From Denitromonas halophila (GTDB lineage: Bacteria > Pseudomonadota > Gammaproteobacteria > Burkholderiales > Rhodocyclaceae), in NCBI RefSeq assembly GCF_007625155.1, contig NZ_VMNK01000009.1, forward strand, positions 1 through 64,000: DNA of 64,000 nt. Direction: 5' to 3'. Shown here in pieces: positions 25,640-38,300 of this stretch (position 1 is its first letter; every line of letters begins with the position of its first letter). The notes under the pieces were generated by a model. That model searched no databases, was not told the DNA's origin, and worked only from the letters and a program-made list of their open reading frames with translations. The translations under genes were made by a program, and so were the position numbers.

Positions 25640-26152
25640 ATGGCCCTTTTGCCTCCTGATTTCGAAACCAAGATCTGCCCCCCCGAAGCGCTCGCCGAGC
25701 GCGTCGCGAGCTTGCCGCGGCCGCGTGTATTCACCAATGGCTGCTTCGACATCCTGCATCGCGGCCACGTGACCTGCCTGGCCCGCGCCCGCGCGCTGGG
25801 CGCATCGCTCATCGTTGCGCTCAACACCGATGCCTCTGTGCGCCGCCTCGGCAAAGGGGCCGACCGCCCCATCAATCCGCTGGCCGATCGGCTCGCGGTC
25901 ATGGCCGCGCTCGGCAGTGTCGATCTGGCGACCTGGTTCGACGAAGACACGCCGCTCGACACCATCCTCACCTGCCGTCCGGACGTGCTCGTCAAAGGCG
26001 GCGACTGGCCGACCGACACCATCGTCGGCGCGGCCGAGGTGACCGCCTGGGGCGGCCAGGTTCACGCCATTGCCTTCGAGCATGAACGCTCCACCACCCG
26101 ACTGCTCGACACCATCCGGCAAAGCCTCGGCGCCCCGCCACGGTCAGCCTGA
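25640..26152 (+). CDS. rfaE2: D-glycero-beta-D-manno-heptose 1-phosphate adenylyltransferase (RfaE2/HldC)
   Basis: 170 residues, a stand-alone nucleotidyltransferase equal to the C-terminal half of HldE. The cytidylyltransferase-type motif is FTNGCFDILHRGHVTCL (HxGH-like, here HRGH), with the C-terminal segment HERSTTRLLDTIR resembling the ISTT(R/K) motif. It makes ADP-heptose for the lipopolysaccharide inner core. The ATG at 25640 follows 46 bases after the CarH-like gene. It may be co-transcribed but is functionally unrelated. Confidence 0.9.
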   Translation: MALLPPDFETKICPPEALAERVASLPRPRVFTNGCFDILHRGHVTCLARARALGASLIVALNTDASVRRLGKGADRPINPLADRLAVMAALGSVDLATWFDEDTPLDTILTCRPDVLVKGGDWPTDTIVGAAEVTAWGGQVHAIAFEHERSTTRLLDTIRQSLGAPPRSA

Positions 26153-26236
26153 CCCCCGCGGCGTGACACACCTCACGCCGCCAAGCCTTTGCGCTCAAGA
26201 AGAGGCCGCATCCGCCGATAGCACTAGAAGCGATTA

Positions 26237-28600
26237 ATGAGCAATCGACTCTCGACTATCGACCCTATGCGGATTCACTCAGGCAAACAGCGCACACAGG
26301 AGCTCGGCGATACCATTCGCCGCGTTGCGCGGCTGTGTACGCTGGTGGTCGTGCTGCCCCTCTACGCCGAGGCCGCCGCGCAATCACCCACGCCGAGCCC
26401 CCAGGCCGCTGCGACCACAGCATTCAACACGGCCCCCACGCCACCACAGGACCATCAACACGGGTTTGGCCCGGGTCTCAGCGCAGCCACCATCGCCTTG
26501 TTTGCCGCGCTGGCCTTTGGTTTGCACTGCATCAACCGGAAACGCGCCCGGGCCCTGAAGAGTGCCGAAGAACAACGCGCACTGCTCGAAGCGCTGATTG
26601 ACGCCAGCGACGACTTGATTTTTTTCAAGGATCGCGACAGCCGCTTTCGACTGATCAACCGTGCCGCCGCGCAAGTCATCGGACGCCCCCCTGAAGACAT
26701 TCTCGGCCACAACGACGACGACTTTTTCCCCGGCGAAGAAGCCTGTGCCTTTCACGCCGCCGATCAACGCGTCCTCAGCTGTGGATCAACGCAACGATTC
26801 GAGGAGCGCGTCAGGCACTCCGACGGACACTACGAGCGCTACGAAACACTCAAATCGCCGGTCACCCTGCCCGACGGGACGGTACTGGGCCTGCTTGGCG
26901 TCGGACGACGACTTACCCAGGAGCGCCGGGCCAATGACCGCCTGCGACTCGCGGCACAGTTTTTCGACAACGCCGCCGAAGGCATCACCATCACCCGCCC
27001 TGACGGCGTGATCGAGATGGTCAACCCGGCTTTTACCCGCATCACCGGCTACAGCGCCGAAGAAGCCGTTGGCCAAACGCCAAAGCTGCTGCACTCGGAC
27101 CGGCACAGCGAAGCCTTCTACCAACGCATGTGGGACAGCCTGGCCCAGTATGGCCGCTGGCAAGGCGAGATCTGGAACCGGCGCAAATCGGGCGAGATCT
27201 ACCCCGAATGGCTGGACATCTCGCCCGTACGCAATGAGGAAGGCCAGCTCATTCACTACCTGGGCATCTTTACCGACATTTCCGCCGCCAAGACCTCCGA
27301 AGCCCAGCTCGAGCACATGGCGCAACACGACTCGCTCACCGATCTGCCCAATCGCAACCTGCTCAACGATCGCATCGCCACCGCCATTCGCCGCGCCAGC
27401 CGCGACAAGCGAACGGTCGCGGTGATGTTCCTCGACCTTGACCACTTCAAGGACATCAACGACTCCTACGGTCACGAAACCGGTGACCTGGTGCTCAAAC
27501 ACGTCGCCATGCGACTGCACGAGTGCGTGCGGGACGAAGACACCGTGGCCCGCCTTGGCGGCGACGAATTCGTGGTGCTGATGGAAGACATCGAAGATGC
27601 CGAGCAAGCCGACCAGGCCGCCGAGCGCATTCTGGCCAGCCTTATCCCGCCAATCGGCCGGAACGAACAAGAGTTCTTCATCGGCGCGAGCATCGGCGTC
27701 AGCCTCTACCCCCGCGATGGCGACTCCGTCGAAGCCCTGCTGCGCAACGCCGACACCGCCATGTACCAGGCCAAGCAACTCGGCCGAAACAACGCTCAGC
27801 GCTACTGCGCCACCCAGACCGAAACCACCCGCCAGCGCGTCAAGCTCGAAAACGCGCTGCGTCACGCCATCAGCAGTGAAACACTGAATGTCTGGTTCCA
27901 GCCCCAAGTCGACCTCCAGTCGGGCGAACTGATCGGCTTCGAGGCTCTGTGCCGCTGGACCGACCCCGATCACGGCACCATCCCGCCCGACATCTTCATC
28001 CCCCTGGCCGAAAACAACGGCATGATCGTACCGCTCGGCGAATTGGTGCTCCGCAAGTCCTGCGCCCAGATCCGGCACTGGCGCGAGGCCGGCTTCGTTC
28101 CGCCGCGAGTGGCCATCAACGTCTCGGGCCGCCAACTGCGACGGCTCGACTTCCTCGGCGTGCTGTGCACTATCCTCGAGCAGGAACAATGCCGCCCGGA
28201 GTGGATCGAGATCGAGGTCACCGAATCGGACATTCTCAAAGACGCCGAGCCCGCCATCGCCACCTTGCACGGCATTCGCGAAATGGGCATCGCCCTGTCG
28301 CTCGACGACTTCGGCACCGGGTTCTCGTCGCTCTCCTACCTCAAGCGACTACCCATCAACACCCTCAAGATCGACCGCAGCTTCATCGACGGCCTGCCCG
28401 GCGACGCCAATGATCGCGCCATTGTGCAGGCCATTCTCGCCATGGGACGAAGCCTGGGCATTCAGGTACTGGCCGAGGGTGTCGAAAACCCCGCCCAGGT
28501 TGCCGCGCTGCGCCTGATGGGCTGCAGCACTGCCCAGGGCTACCACTTCGGGCGACCGGCCCTCGCCGAAACCCATCTCGGCCGCCTCGCCTGCGCCTGA
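26237..28600 (+). CDS. Membrane-associated PAS-PAS-GGDEF-EAL cyclic-di-GMP protein
   Basis: 787 residues. The N-terminus has a hydrophobic segment (31-48), a Pro/Gln-rich spacer, and a membrane helix (81-97). Two PAS domains follow (about 112-230 and 235-355). The GGDEF domain is intact (GGDEF at 441-445) and keeps the RxxD inhibitory site (432-435) exactly five residues before it. The EAL domain retains FEALCRW, EVTES, DDFGTGFSSLSYL, KIDRSFI and AEGVE. Both cyclase and phosphodiesterase activities are therefore possible. It probably senses a small ligand or redox cue through PAS. Monocistronic. The start is uncertain because no good ribosome-binding site precedes 26237; ATG at 26267 is the alternative. 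Confidence 0.93.
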   Translation: MSNRLSTIDPMRIHSGKQRTQELGDTIRRVARLCTLVVVLPLYAEAAAQSPTPSPQAAATTAFNTAPTPPQDHQHGFGPGLSAATIALFAALAFGLHCINRKRARALKSAEEQRALLEALIDASDDLIFFKDRDSRFRLINRAAAQVIGRPPEDILGHNDDDFFPGEEACAFHAADQRVLSCGSTQRFEERVRHSDGHYERYETLKSPVTLPDGTVLGLLGVGRRLTQERRANDRLRLAAQFFDNAAEGITITRPDGVIEMVNPAFTRITGYSAEEAVGQTPKLLHSDRHSEAFYQRMWDSLAQYGRWQGEIWNRRKSGEIYPEWLDISPVRNEEGQLIHYLGIFTDISAAKTSEAQLEHMAQHDSLTDLPNRNLLNDRIATAIRRASRDKRTVAVMFLDLDHFKDINDSYGHETGDLVLKHVAMRLHECVRDEDTVARLGGDEFVVLMEDIEDAEQADQAAERILASLIPPIGRNEQEFFIGASIGVSLYPRDGDSVEALLRNADTAMYQAKQLGRNNAQRYCATQTETTRQRVKLENALRHAISSETLNVWFQPQVDLQSGELIGFEALCRWTDPDHGTIPPDIFIPLAENNGMIVPLGELVLRKSCAQIRHWREAGFVPPRVAINVSGRQLRRLDFLGVLCTILEQEQCRPEWIEIEVTESDILKDAEPAIATLHGIREMGIALSLDDFGTGFSSLSYLKRLPINTLKIDRSFIDGLPGDANDRAIVQAILAMGRSLGIQVLAEGVENPAQVAALRLMGCSTAQGYHFGRPALAETHLGRLACA

Positions 28601-28698
28601 CAACACGCCTTAGCGTTATGTGCTTATTCCAAATTTGCCCTGCGATTCGCCACCCGCATCGCCTAGAATGAATAAGTCAAACCAGTCAGGACACGTCC

Positions 28699-29631
28699 AT
28701 GAAAATCGCCAACTCCGTCACCGATCTGATCGGCAACACGCCGCTCGTTCGTCTCAACCGCGTCAACGCGGGCATCGACGCGACCATCGCGTGCAAACTC
28801 GAGTTTTACAACCCGGCCCACAGCGTCAAGGACCGCATCGCTGTGTCCATGATCAACGCCGCCGAGGCCGCCGGCAAAATCACCGCCGACACCATCATCC
28901 TCGAACCGACCTCCGGCAACACCGGCATCGGCCTGGCCATGGTTTGCGCCGCGCGCGGCTACAAATGCGCCTTCGTCATGCCCGAGACCATGAGCCGCGA
29001 GCGTCGCCTGCTGCTCAAGGCCTACGGCGCCGAGCTGATCCTCACCCCCGGCCCCGACGGCATGGGCGGCGCCATCCGAAAGGCCGAAGAACTGGCCGCT
29101 GCCGATTCGCGCTACCTGGTTCCGCAGCAATTCGCCAACCCGGCCAACCCGGAAGTCCACCGCAAGACCACCGCCGAAGAAATCTGGAATGACACCGATG
29201 GCAAGGTCGATATCGTGGTCTCGGGCATCGGCACCGGCGGCACCATCACCGGCGTGGGCGAAGTGCTCAAGGCCCGCAAGAGCGACGTGCAGATCATCGC
29301 CGTCGAACCCGACGCCAGCCCGGTGCTGTCCGGCGGCCAGAAGGGCCCGCACCCGATTCAGGGCATCGGCGCAGGCTTCGTGCCCGAAGTGCTCAACACC
29401 GAGATTTACGACGAAGTGGTACGCGTCAAGAATGAAGACGCCTTCAGCCTTGCCCGCCGCATGGCCGCCGAAGAAGGTCTGCTGGTCGGCATCTCCTCCG
29501 GCGCCGCCGTCAGCGCCGCACTCGAAGTCGCCCGCCGCCCCGAAAACAAGGGCAAACTGATCGTCGTAGTCATCCCCTCATTTGGTGAGCGCTACCTGTC
29601 GACCGCCCTGTTCCAGGATCTGGAAGTCTGA
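28699..29631 (+). CDS. cysK: Cysteine synthase A (O-acetylserine sulfhydrylase)
   Basis: 310 residues, the usual CysK length. The PLP lysine lies in [15 protein letters not shown]. The substrate loop reads [10 protein letters not shown] and the phosphate-binding loop [14 protein letters not shown]; near the C-terminus is [16 protein letters not shown]. It condenses O-acetylserine with sulfide to give cysteine. It is a single gene ending in a strong terminator. The 98 bases upstream contain a TAGAAT -10-like box at 28664-28669. Confidence 0.95.
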   Translation: MKIANSVTDLIGNTPLVRLNRVNAGIDATIACKLEFYNPAHSVKDRIAVSMINAAEAAGKITADTIILEPTSGNTGIGLAMVCAARGYKCAFVMPETMSRERRLLLKAYGAELILTPGPDGMGGAIRKAEELAAADSRYLVPQQFANPANPEVHRKTTAEEIWNDTDGKVDIVVSGIGTGGTITGVGEVLKARKSDVQIIAVEPDASPVLSGGQKGPHPIQGIGAGFVPEVLNTEIYDEVVRVKNEDAFSLARRMAAEEGLLVGISSGAAVSAALEVARRPENKGKLIVVVIPSFGERYLSTALFQDLEV

Positions 29632-29652
29632 GCATTACTCAACCGACAAATA

Positions 29653-29683
29653 AAAACGGCAGCCAGAAGGCTGCCGTTTTTTT
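29653..29683. terminator. Bidirectional terminator after cysK
   Basis: ACGGCAGCC (29656-29664) pairs with GGCTGCCGT (29669-29677) around AGAA, followed by a T-run and preceded by A5. It separates cysK from the convergent DUF1194 gene. Confidence 0.93.
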
Positions 29684-29697
29684 GACTCGCTGAAATC

Positions 29698-30456
29698 TCA
29701 GCTGCGCTTGCGAACCGCAGCCAGACCGGCCATGCCGAGGCCGAGCAGGGCCAGCGTACCGGGCAGCGGGATCTGGTTACCCGGAGGCGCGGTTTCGATA
29801 CGCAGCTTGTTCTCAACCGCGCGCTGGAAGTCCGAGAAGTCAGCTGCCGTCTCGACAAAGCCGTCACCGGTTACCACGTTGTTGGTGTAGTAGTTGGTGA
29901 TCGAGGTGCTCGTCGCATTTGCTTCGATTGCCAAGCCGTTGATCGTGATGTTCAGGGCCGCCGCAGCGTTCCGCGCCGCCTGATCGGAACTCGACGAACT
30001 GGTGCCATCGCCCGACACGTCAATCACCATATTGGTGGTTTCGATGCCGCTCGTTGCCGCGGTCAGCAGCGAAACCGCACGGTTTGTGCCGGTGTAGATG
30101 GAGGTGCCGCCGCTGCCCGGGCGCGCAAACACATCCAGGATGTCTGCAAAAGCATTGATCGCCGAGGTGGAGTCCAGAATCGTAAACGCGTCGAGGCTGG
30201 TGGAGTAGAAGTTGGAATCAAAGAACACCACGTTGACGCCAATCTGACCGTTCGTGCCGCCGAGAATATTCGACTGCACGGCAGCACTACGGAAGGCGTT
30301 GGCGTAACCATCCATCTGCAGGTTGTATTCGGCGGTGTCCACACTGCCGGATACATCAATCACCAAGGACAGGCCGAGGTCGACCGGCACGGCGGAAGCA
30401 GTGGATGCCACTGCGCTGAACGCCAGCGCAGCAAAAATTTTCTTGATGCTTTTCAT
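29698..30456 (-). CDS. DUF1194/von Willebrand-type exported protein with PEP-CTERM sorting signal
   Basis: 252 residues. A signal peptide (to about residue 22) is followed by a VWA-like domain whose metal site DVSGSVD (Asp34, Ser36, Ser38) is intact. The C-terminus carries a PEP-CTERM-type tail with the variant PLPGT, a glycine-rich hydrophobic helix (LALLGLGMAGLAAV) and a basic end (RKRS). An exosortase would cleave it and export it to the surface or extracellular matrix. AAGGAG lies seven bases before the ATG. The convergent cysK gene shares the terminator. The biological target is unknown. Confidence 0.88.
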   Translation of the reverse strand: MKSIKKIFAALAFSAVASTASAVPVDLGLSLVIDVSGSVDTAEYNLQMDGYANAFRSAAVQSNILGGTNGQIGVNVVFFDSNFYSTSLDAFTILDSTSAINAFADILDVFARPGSGGTSIYTGTNRAVSLLTAATSGIETTNMVIDVSGDGTSSSSSDQAARNAAAALNITINGLAIEANATSTSITNYYTNNVVTGDGFVETAADFSDFQRAVENKLRIETAPPGNQIPLPGTLALLGLGMAGLAAVRKRS

Positions 30457-30647
30457 GGGAAAACTCCTTTCGTTTGAACTCACGAAAGCTGTACAGCACA
30501 CATCATGCCTGAATAATTTTTCAGCATTAAAACAATACGATAGGTTCTACAACAAAAGAACTCCAAGCCATTTCAGACGTAAGTGTCAATTTTTCCGACG
30601 CAGCCCACTGCCCCCGCCGAACACGCACCCCGGTAGAATGTTGCCCC

Positions 30648-32441
<1,794 letters not shown>

Positions 32442-32558
32442 TTCCCCGCCTGCCGCAATTTGTTTCAGTTCAGGGGGTGGTGTCCACGCCTTGATGCCGA
32501 CATCATTAGCGCCGGAATGCTGGCGCCCATGCCGGCCTCGCCCCCCAAAAAGGCTGTC

Positions 32559-33407
32559 ATGACCCCATTGAAAAGAACCCTCATGCTCGGCGCCAGCGCT
32601 TGGCTGGCCATCGGCACCGCAAACGCCACCGACGTTGAACTGCTCGTCCCCGCCTACTTCTACCCCGGCACCCACACCGCCGAGTGGACACAACTCACCG
32701 ACACCGCCGCCCGCCAGCCGCTCAGCGTCATCATCAACCCCGACAACGGTGCGGGCAGCGCCATCGATGCGAGTCACAGCGCCGCGATCAACGCGCTACG
32801 CGCTGCGGGCGGCAAGGTCTATGCGTATGTCGGCACCGACTGGGCGGCACGCAGTTTCTCCGGGCTCACCCAGGAAATCGACCGCTACCTCGACTGGTAC
32901 GCCCTTGACGGTTTCTTTGTCGACGAGGTCTCCGAATACGCTGCCGATCTGGGCTACTTCACCCAGCTTGCCGACTATGTGCGCGACGCCAATCCGTCGC
33001 TCGGCCTGATTGGCAACCCCGGCACCCCGACCGACATCGGCTATCTCAACATCTTCGACACCCTGGTGATCTTCGAAGAATTCGCCCACAACTTCGACCA
33101 GTTCGTCGCCCCAGCCTACCAACAGCAGTACGATGCCTCACGCTTCGGCATACTTTTGCACGGCGCCGATGCGGCCACGATGCAGTCGGTGATTGGCGGC
33201 GCTCCGGCCGCCAACTTTGGCTACGCCTTTGTCACCGACGGAGTGCATAACGACAACTTGTGGCAGAGCCTGCCGAGCTACTGGGACGCCCAAACCCTGG
33301 CCGCCCTGCCGGCGGTGACCGCCCCCGTGCCGGAGCCTGCACCGGCGGCGATGCTGCTCGGCGGCCTTGCCGTGCTGGCCGCCTTCCTCCGCCGCAAGCA
33401 CGCATAA
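32559..33407 (+). CDS. Spherulin-4-like (spherulation-specific family 4) exported protein with PEP-CTERM signal
   Basis: 282 residues: a signal peptide (LMLGASAWLAIGTANA), then an (alpha/beta)8-like domain resembling spherulation-specific family 4 and GH-type fold proteins. Segments include VPAYFYPG, VIINPDNGAG, GKVYAYVGTDWAAR, DWYALDGFFVDEVS and LIGNPGTPTDIGYL. The acidic DGFFVDEV segment is a plausible active site for polysaccharide hydrolysis. The C-terminus is a PEP-CTERM tail (VPEPAPAAMLLGGL, then RRKHA). The ATG at 32559 was chosen for the signal peptide. Exopolysaccharide processing is a likely role but unproven. Confidence 0.85.
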   Translation: MTPLKRTLMLGASAWLAIGTANATDVELLVPAYFYPGTHTAEWTQLTDTAARQPLSVIINPDNGAGSAIDASHSAAINALRAAGGKVYAYVGTDWAARSFSGLTQEIDRYLDWYALDGFFVDEVSEYAADLGYFTQLADYVRDANPSLGLIGNPGTPTDIGYLNIFDTLVIFEEFAHNFDQFVAPAYQQQYDASRFGILLHGADAATMQSVIGGAPAANFGYAFVTDGVHNDNLWQSLPSYWDAQTLAALPAVTAPVPEPAPAAMLLGGLAVLAAFLRRKHA

Positions 33408-33436
33408 AAAAACGGCCGCTCGCAGCGGCCGTTTTT
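33406..33436. terminator. Bidirectional terminator after the spherulin-like gene
   Basis: AACGGCCGCT (33411-33420) pairs with AGCGGCCGTT (33424-33433) around CGC, with A-runs before and T5 after. It separates the spherulin-like gene from the convergent FKBP gene. Confidence 0.93.
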
Positions 33437-33455
33437 GTTGGCACGCAGCGTCTTC

Positions 33456-33803
33456 TTACGCGACGTCCAGCAATTCCACTTCGAACACCAGCGTGGCATT
33501 CGGCGGAATCACACCGCCCGCGCCGCGCGCGCCATAGCCCAGTTCGGGCGGGATGGTCAGCTTACGCGTGCCACCCACCTTCATGCCCTGAACGCCCTCG
33601 TCCCAACCAGAGATGACATGGCGCTGGCCGAGCGGAAACACGAAGGGATCGTTGCGATCCTTGCTCGAATCAAACTTGCGCCCGTCGGTCAGCCAACCGG
33701 TGTAGTGCACCTTTACGTGCTGACCGGCCTCGGCGGTAGCGCCTTCGCCAACAACCAGCTCTTCGATGATCAGGCCGCTGGCCGTGGTGGTTTGCTCAGT
33801 CAT
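33456..33803 (-). CDS. FKBP-type peptidyl-prolyl cis-trans isomerase
   Basis: 115 residues, a minimal single FKBP domain. Typical residues are [78 protein letters not shown]. No signal peptide, so it is cytoplasmic. It catalyses proline isomerisation during folding. The ATG at 33803 has GGAGG upstream. It is followed in the transcription direction by the bidirectional terminator. Confidence 0.95.
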   Translation of the reverse strand: MTEQTTTASGLIIEELVVGEGATAEAGQHVKVHYTGWLTDGRKFDSSKDRNDPFVFPLGQRHVISGWDEGVQGMKVGGTRKLTIPPELGYGARGAGGVIPPNATLVFEVELLDVA

Positions 33804-33840
33804 GTTGCCTCCTTGGAAATTGAACGCCGATTGTACCGTC

Positions 33841-34380
33841 TCAGGCCGAACGCAGCGCCGCGAAGCGCGCGCGGAATTTGGCCAGCTTGGGTGACACCAC
33901 CGCCTGGCAATAGGGTTGGTGGCCATTGCGGGCGAGGTAATCCTGGTGGTAGTCCTCGGCCGGCCAGAAGTGCTCGGCGGCGACCAGTTCGGTCATGATG
34001 GGGTCGGCGAAGGCGCCGGCCGCGCGCAGTTCATCCATCACCGCCTCAGCGTCGGCGCGCTGCGCCGGGCTCTGCGCAAAAATCACCGACCGATACTGCG
34101 TACCCACATCGTTGCCTTGCCGGTTCAGCGTGGTCGGGTCATGAATGACGAAGAACACCTCGAGCAACTGTCGAAAACTCACCACCGCCGGATCGAATTC
34201 GATCTGCACCACTTCGGCGTGGCCCGTACCGCCCTCGCACACCGCGTGATAGTCCGGCACATCAACCGCACCGCCGCAGTAGCCCGAGACCACCCGGCTC
34301 ACACCGCGAATATCACGGTACACCGCCTCCAGGCACCAGAAGCACCCCCCGCCGAGCACCGCTGTTTCTGTCGCCGCCAT
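33841..34380 (-). CDS. msrA: Peptide methionine-S-sulfoxide reductase MsrA
   Basis: 179 residues with the catalytic motif [11 protein letters not shown], the segments [32 protein letters not shown] and [19 protein letters not shown], and a C-terminal region containing a resolving Cys ([13 protein letters not shown]). It repairs the S-epimer of oxidised methionine. GGAGGC lies seven bases before the ATG. It is followed by the FKBP gene on the same strand after a 37-base gap. Confidence 0.96.
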   Translation of the reverse strand: MAATETAVLGGGCFWCLEAVYRDIRGVSRVVSGYCGGAVDVPDYHAVCEGGTGHAEVVQIEFDPAVVSFRQLLEVFFVIHDPTTLNRQGNDVGTQYRSVIFAQSPAQRADAEAVMDELRAAGAFADPIMTELVAAEHFWPAEDYHQDYLARNGHQPYCQAVVSPKLAKFRARFAALRSA

Positions 34381-34418
34381 GGCTGCCTCCTTTGTTGTGT
34401 CGTGACAGGCTTCGACCC

Positions 34419-35180
34419 TCAGGCGGACGTGTCGTTCGCGCCTTCGGGGAAAACCGTCTTGTTCCAGTGGATGCTGGCGTAAGCCACCACCGGCAACACC
34501 ACCAGCAAGGCCGGCAACAGGAAGATGCTGGCCATCACCGTCAGCGCCAGCAGCACCGCCCACAACAGGTGCGCAAACAGCGAGCGTCCGACCGCCCGCA
34601 CACTGGCCGTCACCGCGGTCACAAGCGTGCCCTGACCGCGTACCAGCAAGGGCACCGCATGCACCGTCACGGTATACACAATCAAGGACAGCGCGCCGCC
34701 CATGATCGCCGCGCCAAAGTGGAAGCGCAGCAATTGCGATGAATGCGGCAACACCGACATCCAGTCGTGGCGCCATTCGCCCACCATGAAGCTGTACAAG
34801 GTGCCCGCATCGGTCAGCCACAACAACACCATGAAGCAGCAAAACAAGCCCATCACCCACACCGGCCGCGGGGTGTGCCTCATCGCGCCATAAGCCACCC
34901 CCAGCCGGGGCGACTGGCCCGCCTTCCGGGCCGCGAGCAAAGCGTGATAGCCGGCCATCGACACCGGCCCGAAGAGCATGAAACCGCCGATCAGCGGCGG
35001 CACCATCGGCCCCATGCCGATCGTGACAAAGCCGGTCATCAGCACAATGCCAATCACCACAAAGCACGCCGCAAAGCCCATGCTGACCAAGGCCATGTCG
35101 AGAAAATCGAGCCAGCCACGCCGCAGCGACTGGGCAATCAGACGAATCGATACTTTCTCTGGTACACCATGAACAGACAT
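34419..35180 (-). CDS. DUF2189-like integral membrane protein
   Basis: 253 residues with about six membrane segments ([80 protein letters not shown], and two near the C-terminus). The pattern resembles the DUF2189 predicted integral membrane protein family. No function is known. The ATG at 35180 has GAGG five bases upstream. Its relation to the neighbouring msrA gene is unclear. Confidence 0.78.
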   Translation of the reverse strand: MSVHGVPEKVSIRLIAQSLRRGWLDFLDMALVSMGFAACFVVIGIVLMTGFVTIGMGPMVPPLIGGFMLFGPVSMAGYHALLAARKAGQSPRLGVAYGAMRHTPRPVWVMGLFCCFMVLLWLTDAGTLYSFMVGEWRHDWMSVLPHSSQLLRFHFGAAIMGGALSLIVYTVTVHAVPLLVRGQGTLVTAVTASVRAVGRSLFAHLLWAVLLALTVMASIFLLPALLVVLPVVAYASIHWNKTVFPEGANDTSA

Positions 35181-35353
35181 GCAGACCTCGTCGCAAGACA
35201 GATAGCTCACCATTTTGCCGCGCCGATGGCGAAGCCAAACACGACAAATATCAAGCCATTGGCAGACGAGGCCGCGCGGGCCCCATGGAGCGAGAACGCC
35301 TGACGCGACTGCACACGCCCGACGGTGCGAGCCGACGCTGAGCCTGCACCGCC

Positions 35354-38300
35354 TCAGCGGAAGCTCATGCTCCACTGAAGATCGACCGCGTTATCCGTGC
35401 CGGCGCGGCCGACCACGGACAGGCTGCGGGTCAGTTGATGGGTGAGTTTGACGATCTGCGCCACACCCGACAGACTTTGTTCGAAGGAAATGGTGGTGGT
35501 CGCCGAGAGCCGTTTGCCGAGCGTGAGCACCCGGCCGCTGGTGGTTGCGCCGCTATCGATCCGGCTACCGCCGCCGACCACCGAGCTGGTTGCCCCGCGG
35601 CTGACGCTGTTCAGCTCCCCCTGACCGAGCGATATCTCATCCAGCCCGAGCCCGCTTGCCAGCTCCCGGGTCACGCCGCCGCCTGGCCCGCCAAGCAAGG
35701 CCTGTGCGGCCGGCAACAGCAAGGCCAGATCGGCACCACCCGACTCATCCGGCTTGCGGCCGAGGACGATCCAGCCGAGTTTTTCGGCGTCTGGCACATC
35801 GGGCGTCGACACCAACTGAATGTGCGGCCGACGTACCGTGCCGGTGATCGACATCCCGGCCTCGACCTCCAGACCCGAGCGCACAGCCAGCACATCGAGG
35901 CCAGGGTTATCCAGCGGACCAATGAAATTCACCTGGCCGCGAGTGATATTCAGCTTCTGTCCGTAGCCCTCAAAACTGCCACCCACGGTCTTGACCGTGC
36001 CGGTCGCGCGTAGCGCATCGCCGGCCTGCACCTGCAGCAGCAACTTGCCCGCCAAGCGCGTATCGAGCCCCAGCGCCGACAGATAGAGCTGCTCACCCAG
36101 ATCCACCTCGACCCGCGCCTGGAGCGCACGGTTCGACACCGACGGCTCGTCACCGAGAATCACCACATCATCGGACAGGCTCGGCGCCGGCGACTTGGCG
36201 AATTCAAGATAGCCCCCGTCGGCACGAAAACTGGCTTCGAGCGAAGGCGCATCCCAGCGCGTTTCGATCTTGCCCGTGCCGCTGACCGCCAGCCAGCGGT
36301 CGGCGCGCTGGAAAATCGGCAGGCGGTCGGCCTCGAAGCGAATCTGACCGTCGCCGTCCTTCAGGCTCATCGCGCCACTGGCGGTGAGCTGACCCGGTGT
36401 TTTGGTAAGCGATGCGTAATTGATGCGCCGGTCGCGCGGCGCCACGCGGCTGGGTGAGGCGAAACTCAGGGTATCGATGCGTAACTGGTTCGCATCGAAA
36501 TCGGCGATCAGCTTGCCCCCCGACAGACGCAGCCCCTCATCAGCGATTCCGATCGCAAGATCATCCCCGGTGACGCGGCCCACGCCTACCGGCGCATCGG
36601 GCGTACCGCTGAGCGAGAACTCGGTGCGCAGCTTGCCGTCGGTGCGCACGGCCGGACTCACCAGCGCACCAAACCAGCCAATCGCCGGGATATCGAGCAC
36701 GGCCGAACCCAACAGCGGGCCTTGCCCATCCAGTTGCCAACCGGCCGCGCCCTTCTTGAGCCGAGCCGTCGCCGAACCGGCGAGCGTCCCAAGGGTGTCC
36801 CCCTTGGCATTCAGACTGAGCGCCAACTGCGTGTTGTCAATATTCGCCAGCACATCGAGCTCGGTCAGGCCAAAGCGCAACACCGTGTCGCCGGTGAGCA
36901 CCAGATCGCCCGACTCGCGAAACACGTGCACCGTGCCGCGCGCGGTCTCGCCGAGCTGAACATCCCAGTCACCGCCGAGTTGCAATTCGCCCTGGCCGCG
37001 CTTGGGGGGTTGGTCGGGGCGAGTTTCGAGACCCAGCAACAGACCGCTCATGTGGCCCTTGGCCACGACGGCGCCCGGCGTCCAGTCCGTCTGCTCGAGG
37101 ACCAACTGGCCCCCATCGTCGGTGCGCAGCGCCGCGCGTGACAGGCGCACCCGCTTGTCGCTCGCCTCCAGCGCCGCCGGGGCCGTCAGCTTCAGCGGCA
37201 GGCGCCCCGCCAAGGCGAGCGCCTCGACCGTGCCGCGCCAGGCCATGGACTCGCTCAGGCCGCCGCGCAGGCGGGCATCGATGGCCTCGCCGCTGCCGGC
37301 GGCCGCCGACAGTTCGATCACATGCTGCTGACGACGGCCGTCGGCAGTCAGCGCAAAGCGCTCCAGCAGGGCCGGCCCCTTGGCCTGGGTGCGCAAGTCC
37401 TGCCCGCCAATGGCCAGCGAGATCGGCCCGTCCAGCCCTTCGCCCAGCGACACATCGGCCGTCAGGCTTTGCAGTCGCAGTTCGCCCGGCAGGCGCAGCT
37501 TTTCGGCCGAGGCGGTAAAGCGCCCCGCCGGTGTTTTCAGCCCGCCACTGATCTGCCCGTCGAGCCGCGCCACGCCCGACACGTCCAGCCCCAGCGCGGC
37601 CAGCTCTGGCGCATTCACGCGCACATCCAGCACATCGGCCTTGGCACCCCAGGCGCCCGTGGCGTCGACCCGGTTGCCCGCCAGACGCAACCACGCCGCC
37701 ACCTCCGACAGCCGTTCGCCCCGCCAGCGCAGCGCGCCCTCTCCGGCCAGCGGCTTGCCATCGAGCACGCTGTCGATAAGCCGATAGCTCACCCGCCCCT
37801 GCAAATCATCGAGCTGGCCGGCCACTTTCAGATCACCGTTGATGGTGGCCGGTGGCGCGTCCGCCCACAGCGGCTTGGGGTCGAGTGCGGTGAGCTTGAG
37901 ATCGACCTCGAAGGTCTGCACGCCGGTGGTGTTCAGATGCCCGGTTGCCACCACCCGGCTCTTGTCGCGCTTGAGCGCCAGCGTTTCGATGGTGACGCGG
38001 TCGTCGGCGTGATTCACCGCCAGCGTCGCCTGCAGGCGCGGGTCGCTGAGCGTGCCGGACAGCGTCTGCTTGCCGGCACTGGCGGCGGCATCGAGCTGCC
38101 CCTTCATGCGCGAGTCAGGCAGGCGCGCGTCCAGTGCATGCAGATTGATATCGGCCAAGGCGAGCTTGGCATTGAGCAGGCCGGCCGGATCGTCCGACGG
38201 CGCCCAGTCGATCGCGCCGGTGATGCTGCCCTTGCCGGCGAGCCGCGCGCGCAAGTCGCTCACCATGACCTGCGCAGCGCTCAGTTGCAGCTGCGCGTCG

